From NCBI RefSeq assembly GCF_900102465.1, contig NZ_FNBW01000006.1:248001-312000 (forward strand): 64,000 nucleotides of DNA, written 5' to 3'. The notes under the pieces were generated by a model. The model was not told where the DNA came from, ran no database searches, and saw nothing but the letters and a program-made list of their open reading frames with translations. Within the stretch, counting starts at the first letter, position 1, and every line of letters starts with the position of its first letter. This DNA comes from Thalassobaculum litoreum DSM 18839. GTDB lineage: Bacteria > Pseudomonadota > Alphaproteobacteria > Thalassobaculales > Thalassobaculaceae. This document shows, in pieces, positions 1-7,682 of the stretch. The translations under genes and the position numbers were made by a program.

Positions 1-206
1 CCATCGGTCCGTTTCCCCAGATGGCGGGGGCCGCCTCGGCTCTGGTCGGGTTCTTCCAGATGGGGGTGGCCTCGGTGGTCGGCCTCGCCATCGGCCACGC
101 CTTCGACGGCACCGCCAGGCCGTTGGCGACCGGGGTGGCGGTGTCCGGCTTCCTGATGCTGGTCTTCTTCCTGACCCTGGTTTGGCCGGTGCGGAACCGG
201 GCGTAG
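1..206 (+). CDS. C-terminal end of a Bcr/CflA-type MFS efflux transporter (partial)
   Basis: The window opens inside this gene; the frame reads from base 3 and ends at a TAG at 204-206, leaving about 67 residues. What remains has two hydrophobic helices, and the segment PFPQMAGAASAL followed by a glycine-rich helix resembles the eleventh to twelfth membrane segment of Bcr/CflA drug-efflux permeases of the 12-TM major facilitator superfamily. The substrate cannot be judged from this piece. The GNAT gene begins 7 bases after the stop, so the two are probably cotranscribed. The family assignment rests on a short tail and is moderate. Confidence 0.6.
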   Translation, partial: IGPFPQMAGAASALVGFFQMGVASVVGLAIGHAFDGTARPLATGVAVSGFLMLVFFLTLVWPVRNRA

Positions 207-213
207 GCGTGCC

Positions 214-711
214 GTGGCGATGAGGCTCTGGATCCGACCGCCGAAGGTCTCGGAAGCGCGCCCCGTGTCCCGGGTGGTGCGGCGGTCCATCGTCGAGCTC
301 TGCGAGGAGGATCACGGCGGCGACGTCCATCGCATCGCCGAGTGGCTGGCCAACAAGTCGCCGCAGCAGGTGGCCAGGTGGATCGCCGACAGCGAGCAGC
401 TCTGGAGCGTCGCCGGCCGCGAGGTGATCGAGGGTGCGGGGGCGGTGCGCCGGGACGGTCGCGTGCTGCTGCTCTATGTCGATCCGGCCGCCCGGTTCAG
501 CGGCGTGAGCCGGGCCCTGCTCGAGCAGCTCGAGCTGGACGCCTTCCAGGCCGGGGCGACCAGGATCTCGCTGCAGAGCACCCGCACGGCACGTCGGTTC
601 TATCTGGAGGCGGGGTATGTCCCGGTCGCCGCCGACAGCGACGAGCTGGTCAAATCGATGGGGCGGATGACCGAGCTGACCCGGAAAACCAAGAAGCCGA
701 CGGTCGGCTGA
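214..711 (+). CDS. GNAT family N-acetyltransferase
   Basis: A 165-residue soluble protein that would transfer an acetyl group from acetyl-CoA to an amine of unknown identity. The central part (about residues 75-140) follows the GNAT fold: strand LLLYVDPAARFSGVSRALL, where the pyrophosphate-binding loop normally sits, then RISLQSTRTARRFYLEAGY, the usual family ending with Tyr after Glu-Ala-Gly. The loop lacks the canonical Q/RxxGxG/A and reads RFSGVS, so acetyl-CoA binding may be modified. The start is GTG at 214; an ATG two codons on (220) is an alternative. It follows the transporter gene by 7 bases and converges on infC. Confidence 0.75.
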   Translation: MAMRLWIRPPKVSEARPVSRVVRRSIVELCEEDHGGDVHRIAEWLANKSPQQVARWIADSEQLWSVAGREVIEGAGAVRRDGRVLLLYVDPAARFSGVSRALLEQLELDAFQAGATRISLQSTRTARRFYLEAGYVPVAADSDELVKSMGRMTELTRKTKKPTVG

Positions 712-795
712 GACTGTCGGCTTCCTTACTGCGGCGTTTCCTGGGGGTGTCAGCGGCGTTTGGAGCAAAACGCGATCAGATAGTCTGACCGTGCT

Positions 796-1335
796 CTAAC
801 GCGGCGCGACCACCATGATCATCTGCCGGCCTTCGAGCTTGGGATGCGCCTCCACCTTGGCGATCTCGGCGACCTCCTCCTGCACGCGCTTCAGCACGTT
901 CAGGCCGATCTCCTGGTGCGCCATCTCACGACCGCGGAAGCGCATGGTCAGCTTCACCTTGTCCCCGTCGCCGAGGAAGCGATTCACGCTGCGCATCTTC
1001 GTCTGGTAGTCGTGCTCGTCGATGTTCGGGCGCATCTTGATCTCTTTGACCTCGATGACCTTCTGTTTCTTCTTGGCTTCGTTCTTCTTCTTTTGAGCCT
1101 CGTACTTGAACTTGCCGTAGTCCAGGATCTTGCAGACCGGCGGATCTGCATTCGGTGACACCTCGACCAGGTCGAGGCCGAAGCCTTCGGCCTGCGCAAT
1201 GGCTTCATCGACGTTCATCACGCCCAGCATGTCGCCATCGGGACCGACGCAGCGCACCTTCGGCACGCGGATGTCACGGTTGACCCGAGGGCCGTCCTTT
1301 TGCGGCGGGGTCGTATTAAAAGGTGGTCTGGCGAT
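796..1335 (-). CDS. infC: translation initiation factor IF-3, starting at an AUC codon
   Basis: IF-3 binds the 30S subunit, blocks premature 50S joining and checks the start codon and initiator tRNA. The protein has 179 residues when started at ATC 1335-1333, against 180 in E. coli. The N-terminal domain contains [14 protein letters not shown] and the [23 protein letters not shown] block; a lysine-rich linker follows, then the C-terminal domain with [14 protein letters not shown] and the end QMIMVVAPR. The frame has no ATG, GTG or TTG between the upstream in-frame stop and GTG 1266, and starting at 1266 would cut off the conserved GPRVN stretch. A perfect AGGAGGT lies 5 bases upstream of the ATC. 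The gene starts 17 bases after thrS ends. Non-AUG starts in infC are the known basis of IF-3 autoregulation. Confidence 0.95.
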   Translation of the reverse strand: MARPPFNTTPPQKDGPRVNRDIRVPKVRCVGPDGDMLGVMNVDEAIAQAEGFGLDLVEVSPNADPPVCKILDYGKFKYEAQKKKNEAKKKQKVIEVKEIKMRPNIDEHDYQTKMRSVNRFLGDGDKVKLTMRFRGREMAHQEIGLNVLKRVQEEVAEIAKVEAHPKLEGRQMIMVVAPR

Positions 1336-1340
1336 AGGTT

Positions 1341-1347
1341 ACCTCCT
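1341..1347 (-). promoter_or_regulatory. Shine-Dalgarno site of infC
   Basis: AGGAGGT read on the minus strand, 5 bases before the ATC start codon and inside the 17-base thrS-infC gap. It is a full anti-SD match, the kind expected to compensate for a poor start codon, and it fixes the start at 1335 rather than at GTG 1266, which has no such site. Confidence 0.85.
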
Positions 1348-1352
1348 GTGTT

Positions 1353-3290
1353 TCATTCAGCGGAGCGGCTGGCGGAACGATCCGGGGCCGCCGCTTCATC
1401 CTGTAGTCTATGAACGGCGTCGTCGAGAGCAAGGATTTCCTGCGCCTTGCCGCCGAGACGGCGGACCGCGACTTGCTTTCCTTCGGCTTCGCGGGCGCCG
1501 ACGACAAGCAGCGCCGGCACCTTTGCCTCGGAATGTTCGCGGACCTTGTAGTTAATCTTTTCGTTGCGTAAGTCCAGGGCGACACGGAGTCCGGCGGCCT
1601 TGCAGGCGGCGGCGACCTCGCGGGCATAGTCCTCGGCGGCATCGGTGATCGTCGCGACCACGACCTGGACCGGCGCCAGCCACATGGGGAACCGGCCGGA
1701 GAACTGCTCGATCAGGATGCCGATCCAGCGCTCCATGGAGCCGAAGATCGCCCGGTGCAGCATGACCGGCCGCTTGCGCTCGCCGCTCTCGGCCACATAG
1801 GTGGCGTCCAGCCGCTCCGGCAGCACGAAATCGACCTGCAGGGTTCCGCACTGCCAGTCGCGGCCGATGGCGTCGCGCAGCACGAATTCCAGCTTCGGGC
1901 CGTAGAACGCGCCCTCGCCCGGGTTCAGGGTCGTCTCCAGCCCGGCGGCGTCGCAGGCCTCGCGCAGCGCGCCCTCGGCCCGGTCCCACACCGCGTCCTC
2001 GCCGGCCCGGACCTCGGGGCGGTCGGAGAACTTGATGCGGATGTCCCGGAAGCCGAAATCGGCATAGATCGATTTCAGCAGGTCGCAGAACTTGATGCTC
2101 TCGTCGGTGATCTGGTCTTCCGTGCAGAAGATATGGGCGTCGTCCTGGGTGAAGGCGCGCACCCGCATGATGCCGTGCAGCGCGCCCGACGGCTCGTTGC
2201 GGTGGCACGAGCCGAACTCGGCCAGGCGCAGCGGCAGGTCGCGGTAGGACTTCAGGCCCTGCTTGTAGACCTGCACATGGCCCGGGCAGTTCATCGGCTT
2301 CAGCGCCAGCACCCGGTCGTCCTCGGCATTGGCGGTGAACATGTTCTCGCGGAACTTGTCCCAGTGGCCCGAGGCCTCCCACAGCGCCCGGTCGATGAGC
2401 TGCGGCGTCTTGATCTCCTGATACCCGGCCGCGTCGAGCCGGCGCCGGATATACATCTCGATCTCGCGGTACAGCGTCCAGCCCTTGGGGTGCCAGAACA
2501 CCGAACCGACGGCCTCTTCCTGGATGTGGAACAGGTCGAGCTCGCGGCCGAGGCGGCGGTGGTCGCGCTTCTCGGCCTCCTCGATCATCGTCAGATGGGC
2601 CTGCAGCGCCTTGTCGTCGGCGAAGGCCGTGCCGTAGATGCGCTGGAGCTGCTCGCGGTTGCTGTCGCCGCGCCAATAGGCGCCGGCCACCCGCATCAGC
2701 TTGAAGGCATGGCCCACGCCCTTGGTCGACGGGCCGTGCGGACCGCGGCACAGATCGAGGAACTCGCCCTGGCGGTAGAAGCTGATCGTCTCGCCCTGGG
2801 GGATCGCCTCGGTCAGCTCGACCTTGAACGGCTCGTTCGTGGCCTTGTAGTGCTCGACCGCCTGGTCGCGCGTCCACTCCTCGCGCACGATCTTCTCGTC
2901 GCGGTCCACGATCTCGTGCATGCGCTGTTCGATCTTCTCCAGATCGTCCGGCGTGAAGGGCTGGTCGCGGTAGAAGTCGTAGTAGAAGCCGTTGTCGATC
3001 GACGGGCCGATCGTGACCTGGGTGCCGGGATACAGCTCCAGCACCGCCTCGGCCAGGATATGGGCGCAGTCGTGACGGATATGCGCCAGCGCCTTGTCGT
3101 CCTTGCGGGTGACCAGGGCGAGCCTGGCGTCCTCGGAGATCACATGGTCGAGATCGACCGGCTTGCCGTCGACCTCGGCGATGAAGGCGGCCTTGGCGAG
3201 GCCCGGGCCGATATCGGCGGCGACGGCGGCCGGCGTGACCGGCGCGTCGTAGGAACGGACGGAACCGTCGGGAAGCGTGATGGCGGGCAT
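1353..3290 (-). CDS. thrS: threonine--tRNA ligase
   Basis: Charges tRNA-Thr with threonine. The 645-residue length fits the family (E. coli 642). Domains in order: TGS (about 1-60), the editing domain with [11 protein letters not shown], the class II catalytic core, and the C-terminal anticodon-binding domain. The three zinc ligands of the active site can be placed: Cys in MNCPGH, His in DDAHIF and His in MLHRAIFGS. Motif 2 appears as [14 protein letters not shown] chose ATG 3290 because the protein then begins [10 protein letters not shown], the normal TGS start; an in-frame codon at 3353 is upstream of the conserved region. infC follows after 17 bases, the classic thrS-infC order; rpmI and rplT do not follow. 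Confidence 0.97.
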   Translation of the reverse strand: MPAITLPDGSVRSYDAPVTPAAVAADIGPGLAKAAFIAEVDGKPVDLDHVISEDARLALVTRKDDKALAHIRHDCAHILAEAVLELYPGTQVTIGPSIDNGFYYDFYRDQPFTPDDLEKIEQRMHEIVDRDEKIVREEWTRDQAVEHYKATNEPFKVELTEAIPQGETISFYRQGEFLDLCRGPHGPSTKGVGHAFKLMRVAGAYWRGDSNREQLQRIYGTAFADDKALQAHLTMIEEAEKRDHRRLGRELDLFHIQEEAVGSVFWHPKGWTLYREIEMYIRRRLDAAGYQEIKTPQLIDRALWEASGHWDKFRENMFTANAEDDRVLALKPMNCPGHVQVYKQGLKSYRDLPLRLAEFGSCHRNEPSGALHGIMRVRAFTQDDAHIFCTEDQITDESIKFCDLLKSIYADFGFRDIRIKFSDRPEVRAGEDAVWDRAEGALREACDAAGLETTLNPGEGAFYGPKLEFVLRDAIGRDWQCGTLQVDFVLPERLDATYVAESGERKRPVMLHRAIFGSMERWIGILIEQFSGRFPMWLAPVQVVVATITDAAEDYAREVAAACKAAGLRVALDLRNEKINYKVREHSEAKVPALLVVGAREAEGKQVAVRRLGGKAQEILALDDAVHRLQDEAAAPDRSASRSAE

Positions 3291-3606
3291 TGGAGTTCTC
3301 TTTGTCGAAACCGGGGCAGAGCGGGCGGAAGCGGTCCGGCCCCTCAGGGCCACCGCTCAGGCGTCATGCCGTCTCGAACGCGCGCAGGGATGCGCCGGCC
3401 GTCCGAGACGGCCAGATAGTCTGCGTCCGAGTGATGATGCGCAGCAGGCGCATGGGTTCGTCCGGTTTCGTTGCGTTCGGCTGGGTTTTACGCGCCTCGG
3501 CGGTGCGAGGCAAGGGGCGGGCTGAACCGGGTCGCGGCGGTCGGTCTTGCACTGCCCGGTTCGAACAGGTTCACTCGCCCGACCTCTGGAAAATCCGGGA
3601 CCGGCC
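3291..3606. promoter_or_regulatory. divergent promoter and thrS leader region with three hairpins
   Basis: This 316-base gap separates thrS (minus) from the 2OG-oxygenase gene (plus). On the thrS side three strong inverted repeats can be seen: 3330-3357 (outer AGCGGT/ACCGCT, inner GGCCC/GGGCC), 3397-3413 (GGCCGTC, 3-base loop, GACGGCC) and 3494-3511 (GCCTCG/CGAGGC). None is followed by a run of T on the thrS strand, so they are not ordinary terminators. Their loops do not show a Thr anticodon (NGU), so an E. coli-type tRNA-mimic operator is not evident. No convincing coding frame and no clear -35/-10 pair. Confidence 0.45.
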
Positions 3607-4659
3607 ATGACGACCCAGATGAGACAGCTTCCCACCCTTGCCGTGGGCGACATCATGCCGAAACTGCCGCTCAAGCGGCGCAACGGCGAGACGTTCGACC
3701 TCTATTCCGACGAGGAATCCGGCAACATCCACTTGCTCGCCTTCGTCGCCGACCCGGCCTCCGGCACGGCCGTGGTCGATGCGCTGGCGGCAAAGCGGGA
3801 CGATTTCGACGCGCTCGGCATGCGGGTTCGCATCGTGCTGTCGGGCGAGGCCAAGGGCGAGTTTCCCTTCCCGGTGCTGGGCGATCCCGACGGCACCGCG
3901 TCCAGGCTGGCCGGGCTGACGGTCGCCCTGGGCAGGGTCACCGGCGGCGGGCCGGTCCTGCTGCTGGTCGGCCCGAACCAGCACCTGGCCGCGCGGATCG
4001 GTCCCGAGGACGGCGACCCGGCCGAGGCCGCCCTGGCGGTGGCCCGGCCGATGGTGGAGCGCCGCCGCGCCGAACTGGTGCCGGCGATGCACCCGCCGGT
4101 CCTGATGGTGCCCGACGTGTTCAACGACGCGGACTGCAAGCGGCTGATCAACATCTTCGCCATGCAGGGCAACGAGTTCGTCGAGCCCGGTCACAACCAG
4201 CTCCAGGGCCGAACCACCGACTGCAAGATGCGGATCCCGGACTACGGCCGCGACGACCGGATCGACCACTGGGTCTGCTCGCCGGAGACCAACACCATCA
4301 TCGACGAGCGCATCGGCCCGCGGCTTATCCCGGAGATCCAGCGCGCTTTCAACTATCGGGTCACCCGGCACGAGCGCTATCGGATCGCCCGCTACGAAGG
4401 GGCGCAGAAGGGCTCCAAGCACGGTCACCGCGACAATACCCAGCCGGGGGTCGCCCATCGACGCTTCGCGGTGACGATCAACCTGAACAGCGACGAGTAC
4501 GAAGGCGCGGAGATCCGCTTCCCGGAGTTCTCGCAGGCCGTCTACAAGCCGCCGGCCGGCGCGGCCATCGTGTTCTCCTGCTCGCTGCTGCACGAGGTCA
4601 TGCCGATGCGCTCGGGTCGCCGCTTCGCCCTGCTGGCTTTCCTGTTCGGCGAGACCTGA
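3607..4659 (+). CDS. redoxin-like domain fused to a 2OG-Fe(II) prolyl 4-hydroxylase-type oxygenase
   Basis: A 350-residue cytoplasmic protein in two parts. Residues 1 to about 150 look like a peroxiredoxin/AhpC fold (LAVGDIMPKLPLKRRNG near the start, FPFPVLGDPDGTASRLAGL later), but this part holds no cysteine at all, and the usual peroxidatic position reads ADPASG. Residues 165-350 form a 2-oxoglutarate/Fe(II) dioxygenase: His274-x-Asp276 in KHGHRDN, the distal His329 in SLLHEV, and an arginine (338/339) to bind 2-oxoglutarate. The first cysteine is residue 177. The likely reaction is hydroxylation of a protein or small molecule; the substrate is unknown. The start is ATG 3607; an upstream in-frame ATG would add a non-conserved leader. 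Confidence 0.8.
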   Translation: MTTQMRQLPTLAVGDIMPKLPLKRRNGETFDLYSDEESGNIHLLAFVADPASGTAVVDALAAKRDDFDALGMRVRIVLSGEAKGEFPFPVLGDPDGTASRLAGLTVALGRVTGGGPVLLLVGPNQHLAARIGPEDGDPAEAALAVARPMVERRRAELVPAMHPPVLMVPDVFNDADCKRLINIFAMQGNEFVEPGHNQLQGRTTDCKMRIPDYGRDDRIDHWVCSPETNTIIDERIGPRLIPEIQRAFNYRVTRHERYRIARYEGAQKGSKHGHRDNTQPGVAHRRFAVTINLNSDEYEGAEIRFPEFSQAVYKPPAGAAIVFSCSLLHEVMPMRSGRRFALLAFLFGET

Positions 4660-4684
4660 GGGCCTGTCCGGGGAGACCCGAGGG

Positions 4685-5275
4685 TCAGCCCCGCGCCTCC
4701 TGGGCGGCGGCCTCGAACTGGTCGCGGGTCCAGGCGTTGCGGGCGGGGGACGGCCCGATCCGGCGGCATTCTTCGGCGCAGACCTGATAGTCGCGGACCG
4801 CGAGCCCCTTGGTGCGAAAGGTCGGGAAGCCGCTGTAGAGACCCTGCGGGCCGAGATTGTAGGCCATGTCCAAGGTGGCGAGCTGGACCCGCGCGGGCCA
4901 GGCCGCGAAGCCGCCGCCGACAGTCTTGAACCGCCTTTGCGTCTCGGCGAAGATTTCGGCGAACTTGCTGCGGAACAGGTCGGCCGATTGCTCCGGCGTG
5001 ATCCGCAGGTCCGACAGGTCCTGAAAGGCTTTGGCCCCGCGCAGGGCGCGGTCGGTCGCCGCGGCGACGGCGGCATAGGCGGTCTGCTTGTCCGCATCGC
5101 TCGCCGCCTGTCCGTTCCGACCCAACGGGATGGCCCCGACCGCGGCGGCGTTCGGGAGCATGTGGCCGATGCCGATCGTCACCTTGTCGACCGTGTCGAG
5201 ATAGAGCCAGGGAATGTCGCCTTCGAAGCGCCGGGCGATCGGCAGGTAGTCGTCGGCAGTGATCAGCATGCTCAC
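4685..5275 (-). CDS. T4-type (GH24) lysozyme-like protein
   Basis: A 196-residue protein with the catalytic layout of phage T4 lysozyme: Glu18 in RRFEGD, Asp27 in YLDT and Thr33 in VTIGIGH, matching the Glu-8-Asp-5-Thr spacing of GH24 enzymes that cleave the MurNAc-GlcNAc bond of peptidoglycan. DMAYNLGPQGLYSGFPTF matches the conserved helical core. I see no signal peptide or N-terminal membrane anchor. No holin, spanin or other phage gene is nearby, so a phage remnant or a domesticated cell-wall enzyme are both possible. It starts 18 bases after the first RidA gene stops and is probably read from the same transcript. Confidence 0.8.
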   Translation of the reverse strand: MSMLITADDYLPIARRFEGDIPWLYLDTVDKVTIGIGHMLPNAAAVGAIPLGRNGQAASDADKQTAYAAVAAATDRALRGAKAFQDLSDLRITPEQSADLFRSKFAEIFAETQRRFKTVGGGFAAWPARVQLATLDMAYNLGPQGLYSGFPTFRTKGLAVRDYQVCAEECRRIGPSPARNAWTRDQFEAAAQEARG

Positions 5276-5293
5276 ACTCCCTGGCTGAAGGCG

Positions 5294-5689
5294 TTATCTC
5301 CGCGCGGCGACCGCCTCGATCTCGACCGTCCAGTCCGGATTGGCGAGGGCGGTGATCACAAGCAGGGTGCTGGGCACCTTGCGGCTGCCGAGAAAATCAT
5401 TCCGCGTCGTCCGCATCGTCGGGATGTCGGCCGGGTCGGTCAGGTAGAAGCGCAGGAACACCAGGTCGTCGAGACCGAGCCCGGCATCGGCCAGCAGGTT
5501 CGCGATGTTGGCGAAGGCCTGTCGGATCTGGCTTTCGGTGTCGCGGCCGGCCAGCGTGCCGTCCGCCTTCAGGCCGATCTGGCCCGACAGGACGAACCAG
5601 TCCTTCACCCCCTCGACCATCAGGCCCTGGGTGAAGGTCGGAATGCCGAGATTGGGGACGGTGTCCGGATCGTGGGTGGTGGTGGTCAT
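5294..5689 (-). CDS. RidA (YjgF/YER057c) family protein, paralogue 1
   Basis: A 131-residue protein of the trimeric Rid superfamily, whose RidA members hydrolyse reactive enamine/imine intermediates. The fold markers are clear: FVLSGQIG, QIRQAFANIANLLADAG and the end VEIEAVAARR. The arginine of the active enzymes (Arg105 of E. coli RidA) aligns with Thr in VPSTLL, so imine deaminase activity is doubtful and one of the Arg-less Rid subfamilies is likelier. Start choice: GGGAGAG abuts ATG 5695 but lies 6 bases before ATG 5689, so 5689 is preferred. Its own promoter appears at 5712-5740. Confidence 0.85.
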   Translation of the reverse strand: MTTTTHDPDTVPNLGIPTFTQGLMVEGVKDWFVLSGQIGLKADGTLAGRDTESQIRQAFANIANLLADAGLGLDDLVFLRFYLTDPADIPTMRTTRNDFLGSRKVPSTLLVITALANPDWTVEIEAVAARR

Positions 5690-5711
5690 GGGCATCTCTC
5701 CCGATTGGATT

Positions 5712-5740
5712 GTTATATAGGATTTTTACGATTGATGCAA
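5712..5740 (-). promoter_or_regulatory. sigma-70-type promoter for the RidA-lysozyme pair, overlapped by an inverted repeat
   Basis: On the minus strand TTGCAT (5740-5735) and TATAAC (5717-5712) are separated by exactly 17 bases, in an AT-rich gap between the GST stop and the RidA start. GATGCAA at 5734-5740 and TTGCATC at 5768-5774 form an inverted repeat, one half of which covers the -35 box, so a repressor could bind here. The operator role is inference. Confidence 0.5.
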
Positions 5741-5777
5741 GTTAAAACTGTATTCATATTCAGAAAGTTGCATCCGG

Positions 5778-6425
5778 TCAGTACGCCAGCCGGCCGAACA
5801 TATGGTCGAACGGCAGCATGACGTGCTCGCGATAGGCCGGGCGGTCCTGCAGGCGGCGGTACCAGGCTTCCACATGGGGCACGGACGGCCGCTCGATCGG
5901 GATGCCGAAATATCGGAACAGGTTGGTGCCGGCCGGAATGTCGGCCAGGCCGAAGCTGTCGCCACCGAGCCAGGGGCGGGTGGCCAGCTCGCGGTCGAGA
6001 AGCTGCATATGGGCGGCACAGCGCGCCAGCTTCTGGGCCACGGCGGCGGTGTCCCGCTTGTCCTCCGGCGTGCGGTAGAAGCCCCAGAACACGCCGGTCA
6101 GGAAGTCGGGCTGCAGGGTCGTGCCCGACCAGTCCATCCAGCGCTCCGCCTGCGAGCGCGCGCCCGGGTCGTCCGACCAGTAGGTGCCCTTGCCGTAGCG
6201 GGCGGCGAGGTAGCGCAGGATCGTATGGGATTCCCAGACCACCGTACCGCCGTCGTCGATCACCGGCACCCGCCCATGCGGGTTCATCGCCCGGAACTCG
6301 GGGTCGTCGAGCCCGCCATGGTCGCCGCCGGCCGGGACGTGCCGGTGCTCCAGCCCCAGCTCGCCGATGAACCAGAGAACCTTCTGCACGTTGAACGCGT
6401 CGCGGCGTCCCCAGACCGTCAGCAT
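5778..6425 (-). CDS. glutathione S-transferase family protein
   Basis: A 215-residue cytosolic protein with a thioredoxin-like N-terminal domain (LTVWGRRDAFNVQKVLW at the start, then the glutathione-contacting GRVPVIDDGGTVVWESHTI) and an all-helical C-terminal domain (WLGGDSFGLADIPAGTNLFR, the usual N-capping box). The expected reaction is conjugation or reduction with glutathione; the substrate is unknown. AAGGAG sits directly against ATG 6431 but 7 bases before ATG 6425, so I chose 6425. The gene lies between two RidA paralogues, 27 bases after the upstream one, so the three probably act together on a reactive metabolite (inference). Confidence 0.88.
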   Translation of the reverse strand: MLTVWGRRDAFNVQKVLWFIGELGLEHRHVPAGGDHGGLDDPEFRAMNPHGRVPVIDDGGTVVWESHTILRYLAARYGKGTYWSDDPGARSQAERWMDWSGTTLQPDFLTGVFWGFYRTPEDKRDTAAVAQKLARCAAHMQLLDRELATRPWLGGDSFGLADIPAGTNLFRYFGIPIERPSVPHVEAWYRRLQDRPAYREHVMLPFDHMFGRLAY

Positions 6426-6452
6426 GGGCATTCTCCTTATTTTGCGTCGGGC

Positions 6453-6845
6453 TCAGCGCGCGGCGACGATCTCCAGCTCCACCCGCCATTCCGGCAGGAC
6501 AAGGCCGGAGACCAGGATCAGGGTGCTCGGGATCACCTTGTCCTCGCCGAAGAACTCGGTGCGGGCCTGGCGCAGGGCGAGGATGTCGCCCCGGTCGATC
6601 AGGTAGATCCGCAGATGGGCGACGTCGTCCCTGGTCATGCCCGCACCCGCCAGCAGCATGCCGATATTGGCGAAGGCCTGGCGGCACTGGGCGAGCGTGC
6701 CGGACGCGGTGGTGCCGTCGGGCAGCACGCCGACCTGACCGGCGATGTGCAGCCACTTGCTCACCCCTTCGGTGACCATGGCGTGGGTGTAGTTCGGGGT
6801 GCCCATGACCGCCATGCCGGCGGGGTCGAGGGGAGTGTGCGTCAT
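6453..6845 (-). CDS. RidA (YjgF/YER057c) family protein, paralogue 2
   Basis: A 130-residue Rid-fold protein, clearly paralogous to the product of 5294-5689: WLHIAGQVGVLPDGT, CRQAFANIGMLLAGAGM and the end VELEIVAAR. As in its paralogue, the position of E. coli RidA Arg105 is Thr (IPSTLI), so it also lacks the residue that holds the imino acid carboxylate. The start at ATG 6845 is preceded by GGAGAACG at good spacing. It is the first gene of the RidA-GST unit, 27 bases ahead of the GST. The upstream gap (6846-7024) separates it from the divergent DUF1007 gene; I see no clear promoter motif there. Confidence 0.85.
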   Translation of the reverse strand: MTHTPLDPAGMAVMGTPNYTHAMVTEGVSKWLHIAGQVGVLPDGTTASGTLAQCRQAFANIGMLLAGAGMTRDDVAHLRIYLIDRGDILALRQARTEFFGEDKVIPSTLILVSGLVLPEWRVELEIVAAR

Positions 6846-7024
6846 CGGTCGTTCTCCGGGTCCGGGGAAAGGGGTGGCACGCATGCCGCGGGAGGCATTG
6901 AAGCCCAGATCGGGGTCCGGCGGTACCGGCCGTCTTTCTTCGCTGCCGACGATTCACTTCCGCCGGCCGGGCCTGTAGAGTGGCGCCGTGACGAGACCCG
7001 GGGGCGGGGTATCGGGAGACGGCG

Positions 7025-7675
7025 ATGCTACGGATCTGGCGCACGTTTGTGATCGGACTGGCCCTGACGCTGGGCGTGGCGCTGGCCGCGCGCGAGGCGG
7101 CGGCCCATCCCCATGTCTGGATCGACCTGCGGACCACTGTGGTGATGGACGACCAGGGGCGGGTGACGGCGATCGGCCAGGAATGGCTGTTCGACCCGAT
7201 CTATTCCGCCTATGTGACCGGCGGCCTCGACCCGGCATCGGACAAGGCCCGCAAGGCGCTGGACGACCTCCTGGGCGAGAGCATGAGCAACTTGCGGGAG
7301 TACGATTATTTCATGCGGGTGCGGGCCGATGGCGGGCGCCTGGCCCTCGAAGACGCGCGAGACACCTCGGCGGCGATGCGCGGCGACCGGATGCTGTACC
7401 GCTTCACCGTGCCCCTGTCCGATCCGGTGGACCCGCGCAGCCGGGACCTCGATATCGCGGTGTTCGACCCGACCTACTACATCGAGATGCTGCATCTGGA
7501 GGGGGACGTCATCGCCTTTCAGGGAGCGAACCAGACCGGTTGCGGGGCGCGGATCATCGAGCCCGCCCCGGACATGAACGCCATTGCCCTGGCCCAGTCC
7601 CTCGACAGGAACGCCGCTGCCGACGACACCCTCGGCGCCCAGTTCGCCGAGACCGTCATCATCGCCTGCAAGTGA
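7025..7675 (+). CDS. DUF1007 family periplasmic protein
   Basis: A 216-residue exported protein. The N-terminus has a signal peptide (basic start, hydrophobic core, cleavage near AREAAA before HPHVW). The mature start HPHVWIDL and the motif GQEWLFDPIYSAYV are typical of DUF1007 proteins, which are usually encoded beside NicO/RcnA-type nickel-cobalt transporters; here the transporter gene begins 7 bases after the stop. A periplasmic accessory role in nickel or cobalt handling is inferred from this pairing; the His at the mature N-terminus could bind metal. Its biochemical role is not established. Confidence 0.85.
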   Translation: MLRIWRTFVIGLALTLGVALAAREAAAHPHVWIDLRTTVVMDDQGRVTAIGQEWLFDPIYSAYVTGGLDPASDKARKALDDLLGESMSNLREYDYFMRVRADGGRLALEDARDTSAAMRGDRMLYRFTVPLSDPVDPRSRDLDIAVFDPTYYIEMLHLEGDVIAFQGANQTGCGARIIEPAPDMNAIALAQSLDRNAAADDTLGAQFAETVIIACK

Positions 7676-7682
7676 GACCGCG

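Noticed and set aside
1755-3419. Very long open frames antisense to thrS, and likewise antisense to the Lon-like protease (17712-19937) and the FAD/Fe-S dehydrogenase (47060-49426)
   Set aside because: They are mirror images of GC-rich coding sequence, have biased low-complexity composition, no ribosome site and no recognisable domain.
3291-3606. E. coli-type tRNA-Thr mimic operator for thrS
   Set aside because: No loop shows an NGU anticodon and the hairpins are not of the operator geometry.
4685-5275. A prophage remnant around the lysozyme gene
   Set aside because: The neighbouring genes are metabolic, and there is no holin, integrase, tail gene or attachment repeat.
6846-7024. Cobalamin or NiCo riboswitch ahead of the DUF1007/NicO pair
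   Set aside because: I looked for the cobalamin box and for NiCo-type four-helix repeats and saw neither.
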